Assembly: GCA_934700895.1 (NCBI GenBank)
Contig: CAKUXV010000006.1
Location: 1-64,000 of the forward strand
Reading direction: 5' to 3'
Source of the DNA: an uncultured Bacilli bacterium
GTDB lineage: Bacteria > Bacillota_I > Bacilli_A > RFN20 > CAG-826
Length of the DNA: 64,000 nt
Part shown: in pieces, positions 7,694-16,637 of the stretch
Layout: each line of letters starts with the position of its first letter
How positions within the stretch are numbered: position 1 is the stretch's first letter
Notes under the pieces: generated by a model
The model's input: only the letters and a program-made list of their open reading frames with translations
Database searches by the model: none
What the model was told of the DNA's origin: nothing
Position numbers and translations under genes: made by a program

Positions 7694-8485
7694 CTATTTC
7701 AAATCTAAAAACAAATTCTCGCGGCAATTGGCCATGATGTAGCCTTGGCGGTTATAAACGTCATGGCGATTGTAATGAAACGGAGTGCCATCCGGTTGGA
7801 CCATAATGCCACCAGCTTCGGAAAGGATGATGTCTCCAGCAGCAACGTCCCATTCCTTGGTTCCCGCGCCCTTGCGAATGAAGAAATCCTTGCTTCCATC
7901 CGCGATTAAGCAAAATTTATAAGCAGCTCCGGCCGGTTCCGCTTCCCCTTCAAAAGAGGAGACGTGAGCAGCATAGAATTCTTTTTCCGCTTCGTTGAAG
8001 AAGGAAATAGAACGGAGGGATCGTAAATGAGATTTACGGTCAGAAACATGAATCGGATGGATCGTTCCATCTTTTTCCATGGCAAATGCCCCGTTTCCTT
8101 TGGAAGCGAAATACGTCCGACCTTGAGCGGGAAGATTGATTACCCCAGCTACGACCTCGCCTTGATAAGCAAGGGCGATATTCGTGCAGAATTGGCCATC
8201 CCGTGCCACAAAATCCTTGGTTCCGTCGACCGGATCCACGATAAAAATATAATCCTTGGAGAAACGTTCTCCCGTATCTTTGCTTTCTTCCGTCAAAAAT
8301 CCATATTCGGGGAATTCCTCCCCTAATTCTTCTCGGATGATTTTATCGGCGCCTTTATCCGCTTCCGTCACGGGGCTATCGTCCGATTTAATCTCCACCT
8401 TGAAGTTCGTCGAATAAATTTTGAGAATATGCTTTTCCGCGATTTTGGCAGCGCGAATCATCGCCTTTATTTCTTTTTCGTACAT
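7694..8485 (-). CDS. cysQ: Inositol monophosphatase-family phosphatase, CysQ-like 3'(2'),5'-bisphosphate nucleotidase
   Basis: A 263-residue Mg-dependent phosphatase. It has the family motifs EES (GFLTEES), DPVDGTKDF around residue 85, and EWDVAAGDIILSEAGG near residue 210. Insertion patterns resemble CysQ, which converts 3'-phosphoadenosine 5'-phosphate (pAp) to AMP. The ATG at 8485 is preceded by an AGAGGG ribosome site. It follows an NrnA-like gene by 20 nt. NrnA-family enzymes can also remove the 3' phosphate of pAp, so the pair points to pAp and nanoRNA turnover. An inositol phosphatase role is a weaker alternative. Confidence 0.85.
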   Translation of the reverse strand: MYEKEIKAMIRAAKIAEKHILKIYSTNFKVEIKSDDSPVTEADKGADKIIREELGEEFPEYGFLTEESKDTGERFSKDYIFIVDPVDGTKDFVARDGQFCTNIALAYQGEVVAGVINLPAQGRTYFASKGNGAFAMEKDGTIHPIHVSDRKSHLRSLRSISFFNEAEKEFYAAHVSSFEGEAEPAGAAYKFCLIADGSKDFFIRKGAGTKEWDVAAGDIILSEAGGIMVQPDGTPFHYNRHDVYNRQGYIMANCRENLFLDLK

Positions 8486-8505
8486 CAATAACCCTCTTTT
8501 CTTCT

Positions 8506-9471
8506 TTATTCTACATCGGAACGAGATTCTTGGAGGCGTTGGATGACTTCTTTCGCCTTCTCTGGCCAATTCTGCCCCCCGCGCAGTTCCATTCCCGCGG
8601 CGTAGCGGTGTCCTCCGCCTCCAAAATATTTTGCGGTTGGTTGAACGGGATAACGGGTATTCGAACGAATCTCAACGCGGACGAAATCGGAATCGCGGAC
8701 GCAGAAGAAAATATAAATGGGAGCGTGGCCAATTCCTGCTAAAGCGTTCACAAAGGTAGAGGCGTTTTCATAAGACAACCCGAATGACTCATAATCGGAG
8801 ATATCCGCCCAGCAAGAACAAACTTGCCCCTCCACCTTCGCATGCGCGCGCATCCATTTTTTAAAGGCCGCTTCGTTAGGCTCTTCATGAAATAAAAGAT
8901 CCATGAGATTTTTGGGATCCGCGCCATGACGAATTAAAAAGGAAGCGTCCTCGAAGGTTTTCTGGTTCGTCCCATAGTAATAAAAACGTCCAGAATCGGT
9001 CAAAATGCCGGAATAGAGAGCCTCACACGCTTTTTGGTTAAAGGCTAACGAAAGGGAACGGCCGAATTCCGTAATGATTTCGCAGCAAGAAACTCGTTTC
9101 GCATCCGAAAAGTATTTTCCGTCGAAATGCTCCTCCACCTCATCCAACTCATGATGGTCGAATTTAATCCACGAAGCGCATTGGAAAACCCTTTTTTCCT
9201 CTACCCGTCGAAGGCAGGAAACATCCACGAGAATTCCTAATGCCCCTTCGAAAAAGTCGTCCTCCGCTTGATCCATGGGAGAAATGCGGTTCAAAAGGCA
9301 ATGCAATCCGCTTCCCAACGCGCGGATGTTCTTTTCGGGAAACCGAGCGTGAAGCAATTCACGCAACCCGATTTGACAACCATAGCAATCCCCGTCTGGG
9401 TAAGCATGGCCAACAATCGCGATTTTTGGAAATCGTTCCATCTCAAAGAAGAGTTCTGCAAAAGTATTCAT
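8506..9471 (-). CDS. nrnA: DHH/DHHA1 phosphoesterase, NrnA-like oligoribonuclease / pAp phosphatase
   Basis: A 321-residue DHH-superfamily protein. The motifs run in order: HAYPDGDCYG (the family HxxPDGD), VDVS, FDHH, then DSGRFYYYG, and the DHHA1 substrate site GGGGHRYAAG near residue 290. The family degrades RNAs of 2-5 nt and dephosphorylates pAp. I chose the ATG at 9471. An in-frame TTG at 9483 sits 6 nt after TATAAA, and neither start has a clear Shine-Dalgarno. It leads a two-gene operon with the CysQ-like phosphatase. The unusual Cys in DGDCYG replaces the common Ala. Confidence 0.88.
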   Translation of the reverse strand: MNTFAELFFEMERFPKIAIVGHAYPDGDCYGCQIGLRELLHARFPEKNIRALGSGLHCLLNRISPMDQAEDDFFEGALGILVDVSCLRRVEEKRVFQCASWIKFDHHELDEVEEHFDGKYFSDAKRVSCCEIITEFGRSLSLAFNQKACEALYSGILTDSGRFYYYGTNQKTFEDASFLIRHGADPKNLMDLLFHEEPNEAAFKKWMRAHAKVEGQVCSCWADISDYESFGLSYENASTFVNALAGIGHAPIYIFFCVRDSDFVRVEIRSNTRYPVQPTAKYFGGGGHRYAAGMELRGGQNWPEKAKEVIQRLQESRSDVE

Positions 9472-9528
9472 AATGGGCTGCAAGGCAGCTTTATAGGATA
9501 CACGGAACCCCTTCTTTTTCCTAGATTT

Positions 9529-9557
9529 AAAAAGAAAAGAGGACCGTTTGGCCCTCT
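9529..9557 (-). terminator. Intrinsic terminator of rpoE
   Basis: On the minus strand AGAGGGCC pairs with GGTCCTCT around AAAC, followed by TTTCTTTTT. It lies about 20 nt after the rpoE stop codon. Confidence 0.85.
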
Positions 9558-9575
9558 AAAAAGTTGGATTTATCC

Positions 9576-10025
9576 TTAGCGGATGCCGTGGACGTAGGAT
9601 TCGGCAACTTCTTGGTCGGCGTTGCCTTTTTCCGAATCGTCTTCCCCGTCATCCATCGGATCTTCATCGTCAGAGAGAACGGCTTTTCCTTGGACGGATT
9701 CGTTGTATTCCTTTTCGTCTTGGGCGTCAGCTTCGTCTTGGTCTTTTTCTTCGATGGCGCTATAAACGTCGGAAACGTCCTTGTTGAGGGTGAGTTCGTC
9801 GAAGGTATGACGTTGGCGGAGATCCCAAACGTTGCCAGGGAGAAGGATGGTTTGGCCAGAGAGGCTCAAATCGGTGTAGAAATGGCCGATGCGGTCCGCT
9901 TCTTCTTCCGGGGTGATTTCGAGTTCTTCTTTGATTTTGGCCCAAAGATCGACAAAAGTCATGGCTTTTTGTTCAGTGAGGATTGCAATGGCATGGTCAA
10001 TCATGCTGCCTTTATTCATATTCAT
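9576..10025 (-). CDS. rpoE: RNA polymerase delta subunit
   Basis: A 149-residue protein. The first 85 residues form the HARE-HTH fold (MIDHAIAILTEQKAMTFVDL, with NVWDLRQRHTFDE near residue 70). The remainder is an acidic tail full of Asp and Glu. This is the delta subunit of Bacilli RNA polymerase, which speeds enzyme recycling and weakens nonspecific nucleic acid binding. AAGGAA precedes the start. It is the last gene of ychF-ispF-argS-rpoE, 44 nt after argS, and ends in a terminator. Its presence supports placing the organism in the Bacilli. Confidence 0.93.
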   Translation of the reverse strand: MNMNKGSMIDHAIAILTEQKAMTFVDLWAKIKEELEITPEEEADRIGHFYTDLSLSGQTILLPGNVWDLRQRHTFDELTLNKDVSDVYSAIEEKDQDEADAQDEKEYNESVQGKAVLSDDEDPMDDGEDDSEKGNADQEVAESYVHGIR

Positions 10026-10069
10026 GAGAAATGGTTCCTTTCTTAATAGAAATCGCGGAGAAATTTATA

Positions 10070-11692
10070 TCACATCTTCTCGGGCGCGGAAACCCCGAGA
10101 ATCGAAAGAGCATTCTTCATCACGGTCTTGGCGGCTTTGGCTAGAGCCAAGCGGCAAGACGTCATCGCGATGTTTTCGCGGTCCAAAATGTGGCAGTTCG
10201 TATAGAAACTATGGATGGAAGCGGCAAGCTTTTGGATATAGGCAGCGAGTTTATAAGGCGCGCGTTCTTCCGCGCTATTGGCAATGACGCCCGGGAAATC
10301 CGAAAGCAAGCGAAGCAAAGCGAGTTCGGATTCTTCCTTCAGTTCTCCTCCACGGCTATTGAGTGCGATGTCGCTGCCAAGGGAAAGAACGCTGGCGCAG
10401 CGAGCATAAGCGTATTGGGCATAATAAACCGGATTGGAGGAAGATTGTTCCATCGCGAGGTTATAATTGAAATCCAAATGGCTTTGTTGGGAGCGTTCCG
10501 CAAAGAAATAGCGGACGGCATCCACGCCAACATCTTCCACCAAGTCGCGGTGAGCGATGGCTTTCCCCGTACGTTTGCTCATTTTAACTTCCGCCCCATC
10601 GCGATAAACGCGAACGACCTGAACGAATTCGGCCTGGAGAACATCCGGAGAATAGCCCTTCATCATCAAGGCGCTCTTCATACGGCCAATATAGCCGTGG
10701 TGGTCCGCACCAAGTACATCGATTAGCAAATCAAAACCCCGTTCCATCTTGTTATAATGGTAGGCAATGTCCGGCATGAAATAGGTGTAATTGCCATCCG
10801 CTTTAATGATGGGGCGGTCTTTGTCATCGACAAAATCCGTCGTGCGGAGGTAAGTCGCACCATCTTGGACGTAAATCCAAGGCTTCAAGAATTCGATCGT
10901 CTTTTCGATGTTGCCGTTAGAGCGAATATCCGATTCATAGGAAACCTTGTCGAAATGAACGCGGAAGGCATCCATGTCTTTCCAAATTTTGGAAAGTTCA
11001 GAGTCGATGCCGAAGCGAATAAAGAAATCATGGGATTCTTTGCTGTCTTGAAGATATTTATCGTCGAATTGATCTTTAATTTTTTGCGCAATCGCAATCA
11101 AATCCTGGCCATGGTAGTCATCTTCGGCTAAATCAAGGGGCTCACCAAAAAGCTCATGATAGCGAGCGCGGAGCGAATGGCCAAGGTGCTCCACTTGGTT
11201 GCCACAGTCGTTAACGTAATATTCGCGAGTCACATCATAACCGGCCCAGTCAAGAAGACTGGCAATGGAATCGCCAACCGCGGCGCAACGGGTATGGCCC
11301 AAATGCAAATCGCCCGTCGGATTAGCAGAAACATATTCGATGTCGATTTTCTTGCCATTTTTGGGAAGACGGCCGTAAGAATCCCCTTGTTCCAAAACTT
11401 TCTCAATAACACTTTGGAGGGCATCTTTCTTCAAGAAGAAATTGATGAATCCCGGGCCGGCAATTTCAATTTTCTCAATCGCGTCGCTCTTCATTTCCGG
11501 AATTAATTTTTCCGCTAAATCGCGGGGTTTCATGCCAAAAAGACGGCAAGAACGCATGGCAACGTTCGTCGAATAATCGCCATGGGCCGCATCGCGGCTA
11601 TGTTCGATGACAATGTCGCCCAAACCCAAATCTTGTCCCAAGGCTTTCGCCGCGGACACGACGACGTTTTTCAATAATTCTTCGTTGGTCAT
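10070..11692 (-). CDS. argS: Arginyl-tRNA synthetase
   Basis: A 540-residue class I synthetase that charges tRNA-Arg. It has the Add-1 N-terminal domain, the HIGH-type box in SANPTGDLHLGHTRCAAVGD near residue 112, REYYVND, and the KMSK box KMSKRTGKAI near residue 350. The DALR anticodon domain follows (SSNPVYYAQYAYARC and onward). The ATG at 11692 overlaps the ispF stop as ATGA and is preceded by AAAGGAAA, so the two are translationally coupled. An upstream reading to 11716 lacks support. Confidence 0.97.
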   Translation of the reverse strand: MTNEELLKNVVVSAAKALGQDLGLGDIVIEHSRDAAHGDYSTNVAMRSCRLFGMKPRDLAEKLIPEMKSDAIEKIEIAGPGFINFFLKKDALQSVIEKVLEQGDSYGRLPKNGKKIDIEYVSANPTGDLHLGHTRCAAVGDSIASLLDWAGYDVTREYYVNDCGNQVEHLGHSLRARYHELFGEPLDLAEDDYHGQDLIAIAQKIKDQFDDKYLQDSKESHDFFIRFGIDSELSKIWKDMDAFRVHFDKVSYESDIRSNGNIEKTIEFLKPWIYVQDGATYLRTTDFVDDKDRPIIKADGNYTYFMPDIAYHYNKMERGFDLLIDVLGADHHGYIGRMKSALMMKGYSPDVLQAEFVQVVRVYRDGAEVKMSKRTGKAIAHRDLVEDVGVDAVRYFFAERSQQSHLDFNYNLAMEQSSSNPVYYAQYAYARCASVLSLGSDIALNSRGGELKEESELALLRLLSDFPGVIANSAEERAPYKLAAYIQKLAASIHSFYTNCHILDRENIAMTSCRLALAKAAKTVMKNALSILGVSAPEKM

Positions 11693-12177
11693 ATGGTTTT
11701 CCTTTCTAGTAAACAAATACAGGTGGAACGGATGGCCTTTCCTTCTCCGATTGCATCTAATCCTTCGTTGGTCATGAGTTTAACGCTCACTTGGTCCAAT
11801 TCCAGTCCCAACGCCTGAGCAATCGACTCTCTCATCGCAAGGCGATAAGGGCTTAAACGGGGTTTCTCCGCCAAAACCGAGGCGTCGAGATTCGTAATCT
11901 GGTACCCCTTCTTTTTCACCAAGGAATAGGACTCGGAGAGGATGATTTTAGAATCCGCATTTTCCCATTGAGGGTCATCCACCGGGAAATGGTCCCCGAT
12001 ATCCCCCAAAGCGCAGGCCCCTAACAATGCATCGGCGATCGCATGAAGGAGACAATCCGCATCGCTATGGCCGAGCAATCCTTGATCGAAGGGGATTTCC
12101 ACTCCCCCAAGAATCAATTTACGGTTGGGAACCAAGCGATGGATATCTTCTCCGTATCCGATGCGAAGATTGCTCAT
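11689..12177 (-). CDS. ispF: 2-C-methyl-D-erythritol 2,4-cyclodiphosphate synthase
   Basis: A 162-residue enzyme of the MEP isoprenoid pathway. Zinc ligands lie in GYGEDIHRL and in GHSDADCLLHAIADALLG; GDIGDHFPVDDP and the CDP-site segment KLMTNEGL follow. Length is typical. It overlaps ychF upstream and argS downstream by ATGA each. The gene implies isoprenoid synthesis through MEP, which would supply the dimethylallyl group used by MiaA and undecaprenyl carriers. Confidence 0.96.
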   Translation of the reverse strand: MSNLRIGYGEDIHRLVPNRKLILGGVEIPFDQGLLGHSDADCLLHAIADALLGACALGDIGDHFPVDDPQWENADSKIILSESYSLVKKKGYQITNLDASVLAEKPRLSPYRLAMRESIAQALGLELDQVSVKLMTNEGLDAIGEGKAIRSTCICLLERKTI

Positions 12178-13283
12178 ACGTTGAATCGGAAGAACACGAT
12201 ATCGCCATCCTGCATGACGTAGTCCTTCCCCTCTTGGCGAAGTTTTCCCGCTTCTTTGACCGCAACTTCGCTCCCCAGTTTTTTCAAATCCTCAAAGTCA
12301 TAGACTTCGGCCTTGATGAATCCGCGCTGGAAATCGCTGTGGATGATGCCCGCGCATTCAGGGGCGGTCATGCCCACGTGGAACGTCCACGCACGGCATT
12401 CATCGGTTCCGCAGGTAAAGAACGTCGAGAGGTCCAAGAGTTTATAGGCGGCCTTGACCAGCTTATCGAGGCCAGACTCGCTCGCGCCGAGTTCGTCGAG
12501 GAAGACCGCGCGGTCGTCGGGTCCTAATTGAGAGAGCTCGAATTCGATTTGGCAGGAGACGGGGATGCATTGTGCCCCTTGTTCTCCCGCGATGCGTTTC
12601 ACCGTTTGGTAATAGGCGCATTGGTCGATGTCCGAATAATCCTCGGGAGCAACGTTAGCCACATAGATGATGGGCTTTAAGGTTAGCAAGAAGAAATTCT
12701 TTTTCGCATAGGCGATTTGTTCTTCCGAGAGTTCTTTGCACATTCTCGCTGGTTTTCCTTCGCTTAGCACTTTTTCCAAGGGGCGAAGGATATCCATTTC
12801 ATATTTGGCGGTTTTATCTTTGGCAACACGAGCCTTGATATCTTGACGCCCGATAATTTTCGTGACGGTATCGAGGTCGGCCATCGCAAGTTCCAAATCA
12901 ATGGTTTCGATGTCACGAGCAGGATCGACAGAGCTTTCGACATGAATGATTTCGTTAGAGTCGAAACAACGAACCACTTCGCAGATGGCGTCGCATTCAC
13001 GAATCGCGGCGAGGAATTGGTTTCCTAGCCCTTCTCCGTGAGAGGCCCCCTTTACGAGACCTGCGATATCGTAAAATTCGAAGGTCGCGTTGATTGTGCG
13101 GGCGGGATGGAACATATTCGTGAGGAAGTCGAGTCTTTCATCAGGAACTACAACCACGCCCGTATTGGGCTTGATGGTGGCAAAAGGATAATTGGCGGCT
13201 TCCACGTGGGAATTGGTAATGGCATTGAATAAGGTCGATTTTCCAACATTGGGCAAACCGACGATTCCGGCTTTTAATGGCAT
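12174..13283 (-). CDS. ychF: Redox-regulated ATPase YchF (OLA1 family)
   Basis: A 369-residue Obg-like P-loop protein that prefers ATP and associates with ribosomes. The N-terminal G domain has GLPNVGKSTLFNAIT and YDIAGLVKGASHGEGLGNQFL. A coiled-coil insert follows, and the C-terminal TGS domain holds TFFTCGTDECRAWT. The ATG at 13283 begins the conserved start MPLKAGIVGLPNVGKST and has AGGAG 10 nt upstream. It leads the ychF-ispF-argS-rpoE run. Confidence 0.97.
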   Translation of the reverse strand: MPLKAGIVGLPNVGKSTLFNAITNSHVEAANYPFATIKPNTGVVVVPDERLDFLTNMFHPARTINATFEFYDIAGLVKGASHGEGLGNQFLAAIRECDAICEVVRCFDSNEIIHVESSVDPARDIETIDLELAMADLDTVTKIIGRQDIKARVAKDKTAKYEMDILRPLEKVLSEGKPARMCKELSEEQIAYAKKNFFLLTLKPIIYVANVAPEDYSDIDQCAYYQTVKRIAGEQGAQCIPVSCQIEFELSQLGPDDRAVFLDELGASESGLDKLVKAAYKLLDLSTFFTCGTDECRAWTFHVGMTAPECAGIIHSDFQRGFIKAEVYDFEDLKKLGSEVAVKEAGKLRQEGKDYVMQDGDIVFFRFNV

Positions 13284-13360
13284 GGGCAAAAACACTCCTA
13301 TAATTGAGCGGGTCAATTGTAAACTTATCTTCCTAAAGAAGATAGCCCCAAAGAGCGAAG

Positions 13361-13419
13361 AATAAAAAGAAAACCCGGTTTCCCAGGTAAAAAAAGAACC
13401 CTACCGGTTTGGCAGGGTT
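13361..13419 (-). terminator. Tandem intrinsic terminators after the cold-shock gene
   Basis: On the minus strand AACCCT...AGGGTT (13397-13402 with 13414-13419) is followed by seven T. A second hairpin, CCTGG-GAAA-CCGGG (13374-13387), is followed by TTTTCTTTTTATT. Two strong terminators in a row suit a highly expressed gene. Confidence 0.85.
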
Positions 13420-13439
13420 AGAAGTTAACTAAGAGAACC

Positions 13440-13637
13440 TTAGATCTTCTTAACGTTCTTGGCACGAGGACCACGATCCGACTCTTCGATTTCAAACTCG
13501 ACGGACTCGCCTTTTTCGGCGGTCTTGTAGTCATCCATCACAAGAGAGGAATAGTGGAAGAAGTAGTCACGGCCATCCTCAGCGTGGATGAAGCCATAGC
13601 CCTTCTCCTTGTTGAACATTTTAACTGTTCCCTTCAT
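13440..13637 (-). CDS. Cold-shock protein (CspA family)
   Basis: A 65-residue OB-fold RNA chaperone. RNP1 is KGYGFIHAED and RNP2 is DYFFHYSSL. Length is standard. The TTAGGAGTCTC ribosome site supports the ATG at 13637. It is a single gene with about 200 nt of AT-rich upstream DNA and two terminators behind it. Cold-shock genes often have long regulated leaders; I can see the space for one but no diagnostic element. Confidence 0.97.
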   Translation of the reverse strand: MKGTVKMFNKEKGYGFIHAEDGRDYFFHYSSLVMDDYKTAEKGESVEFEIEESDRGPRAKNVKKI

Positions 13638-13844
13638 GAGACTCCTAACCTTCCTGGTTCATTTGGCTATTTCCAAATCAACCGCTTGTTACTATAGACC
13701 AATCCACATGTATTTTCTATAAAAATCAATAACAGGAACGTCTTCTTTTTTTACAAAAAAATGCGTTTTTATCTCATGGCAATGCTTAAAAAAGTCCATT
13801 TGACGGCACTTCTGCTTTTCTAATTCAGACAATTCTCGCTTCCA

Positions 13845-16637
13845 TTAAGCTTTTGCACTTTTTTCAAAATTCGCACGAGAGAAATAGAAGCGAAGGAAAA
13901 TGGATAGAAAGCCTAAAAAGAGCAAAAACAGAGCAAAGCAAGATAAATACGGGGCCAAAGACAAAGAAATAACAAGATCCGTCCCGAAGGATCGGGACAA
14001 AAAATAGGAGGTAAAAAGTTCAGCGGCCAATAATCCCAAACAAGAGCCCAAAAGAGCGCTTCCGGCGCTTTGAAAGCCACTCAGCCCATAGAGTCGAGCC
14101 ACATCTTTTCGCGAGATCCCCAGCAAATAAAGCAAACGTGCCTCCTTTTTATTCTCCGCCACCGTCAACGAAATCACCAAAACAAAAACGGAGAGGCCCA
14201 CCGAAAAGGCGACAAAGGAAAAAGCGAATAAAACAGACCGGATATAATTGGTCGTGCTGGAAACGGAATCCGATACGCTTTGGGAGGGGCAAGCAAAGCG
14301 ATAAGCGGGGTAAAGGGTGGATAAGCGTTTGGACAATTGAGGGCCGTTTGCATGGTGCTTTAGGGTGAAGACGCATCCAGATGGTTCCAATAAAAAAGGG
14401 CTCATCCCCAAGGAATCCAAAAAATAATCTAAAGTCCAATCCGAAGAAACAAACAGCGTGTTCGTCTTTTCTTGTTTGGTTCCCACTACGTTCAAGGGGG
14501 ATAAAGCAAAATCACGAGAATAGGTGGAACCCTGCACTTCACCGCTAATTTCCGCACAAACGTAAATTACATCGGGACACTCCCAAGCTTCGTAAAGGGA
14601 AGAAGACAAAATGCATTCCTGTCCGGAAATAGGCACTTCTCCTTTCACCCCGCTAAAATCACAGGAAAGACGCAATTGCTTGGGCCCGGCGGCAAGCAAA
14701 GAGCCGTCTACGCAATTCGGGGGAAGTTCCCCACTAGAAGAGGCCTCCTCCACCGGCAAATCACTATAGGCGTCGATTAATTGTTTTGCCTCTTCTTCTG
14801 TTTTACAAAGAAAGAATTTGCCCTGAAACCCCATCATAACCGATTCGGCATTCGCGTAAAAACCACCCGAGGTCACCGGTATTCTTCCTAGTATTTCGGA
14901 AGGCCATTCCCCTTGGATGGATTCCGCCAGCGAATAATCGAAACCACTTTTGATCGCTTCGAAGCAGTAAGCTCGAGGCAGGCTGCATCTTTCGCCGCCC
15001 GGGCAAAAAGAAGGGAGGTAGCGGTTTGAGGGGACATCAAAAGACAACCGATCGAGTTTTGGGTCTTTTCGGCACGCACGCAGGAAAGAACTAAAGGGGG
15101 CACTCAGTTCCAAATAAGGAATGGTTTGGCATTGCTGCGGAGAAGAGGGAATTCCGTTGCCCACATCCTCAAATCGAAGATAATCGAAAAACACTTCTTG
15201 ATTCCAAGAAGGGGATGCGTGGTAAAAGCAGGGGATGGAACTAGGGGCGACCGCGACGACATTGAAACCGGGGGACTCGGAGAAATTCCACGCCAAACGG
15301 CTCAAATGAAGGGTAATCGTCAACGACCCTTGATGGCAGAATCGGCCCAAATGCTCATAGCCTCTTACCAAGCCAAAATCTCCGCATAGTTTTGCCATCG
15401 TGGCATACGGAATCCCCAAAATAACCTCACTCCAATCCATCGATTGGGGCTTGGACGGATAAAACGCATCCCCTTCTTCCGACCACAAAAAATCATTGAT
15501 GGTTCGCACGGAAAACCCACTTAGAATCTCCACCTTACTACCATGAACATAGGTGAATTCGTTTTCGTCTTCAAAGGCGGATTCAAAATCATAGAGAAGG
15601 GTTTTGCCATAACTGTCCACCAAATCCGGGTATTGCCTCATCAAATAATCGGCCTCGTCATGAGTAGCGGGCTTTGCCTCTCCCAAAGAAGGGGGAGACG
15701 ATAGAGGCGACATCACCAAGGTGTTCGGGGGGACAAGAGAAGAAAATGCATCGGTGATTTGGCGGGAAATGGAAGAAGAGAGATAGACGCTCATGCCGAT
15801 GCCCAATAAGCCAAAAGAAATCGCGGATTCGCTGAGAAAGCTGCGTATCTTTTTGGTTTTTCTCCTTCTTTTGGCGTGCTCATAAAGAAACGAGAAGGGA
15901 AGACGAGGGCTTTCCCGTTCTTTTTGAGGTTTAGAAAGCAGGAAAGGTCCGGCAGGTTCGGAAAGGACCTGTTTTTCTTTCTTTTTGATTTTGCCATCCT
16001 TCATCTCGATTCTTTCGTCGGAAAATTCTTCTAACAACGCTTCGTCGTGACTCGCAACCACCACTAAACGGCTGGAAGAAATCTTTCGCAATAATTCGAA
16101 GATGAAGCGCCCGTTTTTCTCATCCAAGGCCCCCGTTGGCTCATCGCAAAACAAAATATCGGGATCCATCATTAAAGCCCTCGCTAAACCAACCCGTTGT
16201 CTTTCCCCTCCCGAAAGGGTCCCCACCTTTTGTTTGGCCTTATTTTTTAGTCCCACGCTAAAAAGAAGGGAAGAAGCTTGATGACGAAGTTTTTTGCTAT
16301 TTTTGGCCACGCTTAAGGCAGGCAAAAGCACATTGGTCTCCGCGTCTTCTAAATCCAGCAAAGAATCCTTTTGAAGGACATAACCCATGGAAAGCAGACG
16401 AATCCGACTCCGTTCCGTCTCATCCTTTTTGCTCATATCCATGCCCTTAAAGACGTAACGTCCCGAATAAGAGGCATCCAAACCAGCCAGGATATGAAGC
16501 AAAGTACTTTTTCCCGAGCCGCTCGGCCCGGATAAACCGATCAATCCTTTTTGCGGCAAAATCAAATCAATGCCACGCAATACTTCTTCTTGGCCGAAGC
16601 TTCTTTTCAAATCGCTGCACATCAGCAAACTATTCAT
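13845..16637 (-). CDS. ABC transporter: ATPase fused to FtsX-type permease, Cys-rich outer domain
   Basis: A 930-residue MacB-style fusion. The ATPase (residues 1-220) has Walker A GPSGSGKST, the signature LSGGERQR, Walker B ILFCDEPTGALD and the His of VVASHDE. One membrane helix lies near 270, a large outer domain covers about 295-790, and three helices fill the C-terminus, which is the FtsX layout. The outer domain carries 16 cysteines, unusual for a cytoplasm-facing lifestyle and suggestive of disulfides or metal binding. Such transporters drive mechanical work outside the membrane, for example peptide resistance, lipoprotein handling or export; the substrate is unknown. It overlaps its paralogue upstream by 8 nt. 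Confidence 0.88.
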   Translation of the reverse strand: MNSLLMCSDLKRSFGQEEVLRGIDLILPQKGLIGLSGPSGSGKSTLLHILAGLDASYSGRYVFKGMDMSKKDETERSRIRLLSMGYVLQKDSLLDLEDAETNVLLPALSVAKNSKKLRHQASSLLFSVGLKNKAKQKVGTLSGGERQRVGLARALMMDPDILFCDEPTGALDEKNGRFIFELLRKISSSRLVVVASHDEALLEEFSDERIEMKDGKIKKKEKQVLSEPAGPFLLSKPQKERESPRLPFSFLYEHAKRRRKTKKIRSFLSESAISFGLLGIGMSVYLSSSISRQITDAFSSLVPPNTLVMSPLSSPPSLGEAKPATHDEADYLMRQYPDLVDSYGKTLLYDFESAFEDENEFTYVHGSKVEILSGFSVRTINDFLWSEEGDAFYPSKPQSMDWSEVILGIPYATMAKLCGDFGLVRGYEHLGRFCHQGSLTITLHLSRLAWNFSESPGFNVVAVAPSSIPCFYHASPSWNQEVFFDYLRFEDVGNGIPSSPQQCQTIPYLELSAPFSSFLRACRKDPKLDRLSFDVPSNRYLPSFCPGGERCSLPRAYCFEAIKSGFDYSLAESIQGEWPSEILGRIPVTSGGFYANAESVMMGFQGKFFLCKTEEEAKQLIDAYSDLPVEEASSSGELPPNCVDGSLLAAGPKQLRLSCDFSGVKGEVPISGQECILSSSLYEAWECPDVIYVCAEISGEVQGSTYSRDFALSPLNVVGTKQEKTNTLFVSSDWTLDYFLDSLGMSPFLLEPSGCVFTLKHHANGPQLSKRLSTLYPAYRFACPSQSVSDSVSSTTNYIRSVLFAFSFVAFSVGLSVFVLVISLTVAENKKEARLLYLLGISRKDVARLYGLSGFQSAGSALLGSCLGLLAAELFTSYFLSRSFGTDLVISLSLAPYLSCFALFLLFLGFLSIFLRFYFSRANFEKSAKA

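Noticed and set aside
10190..11506. Long plus-strand frames inside argS
   Set aside because: Antisense shadows of a well-supported essential gene with no ribosome sites or motifs.
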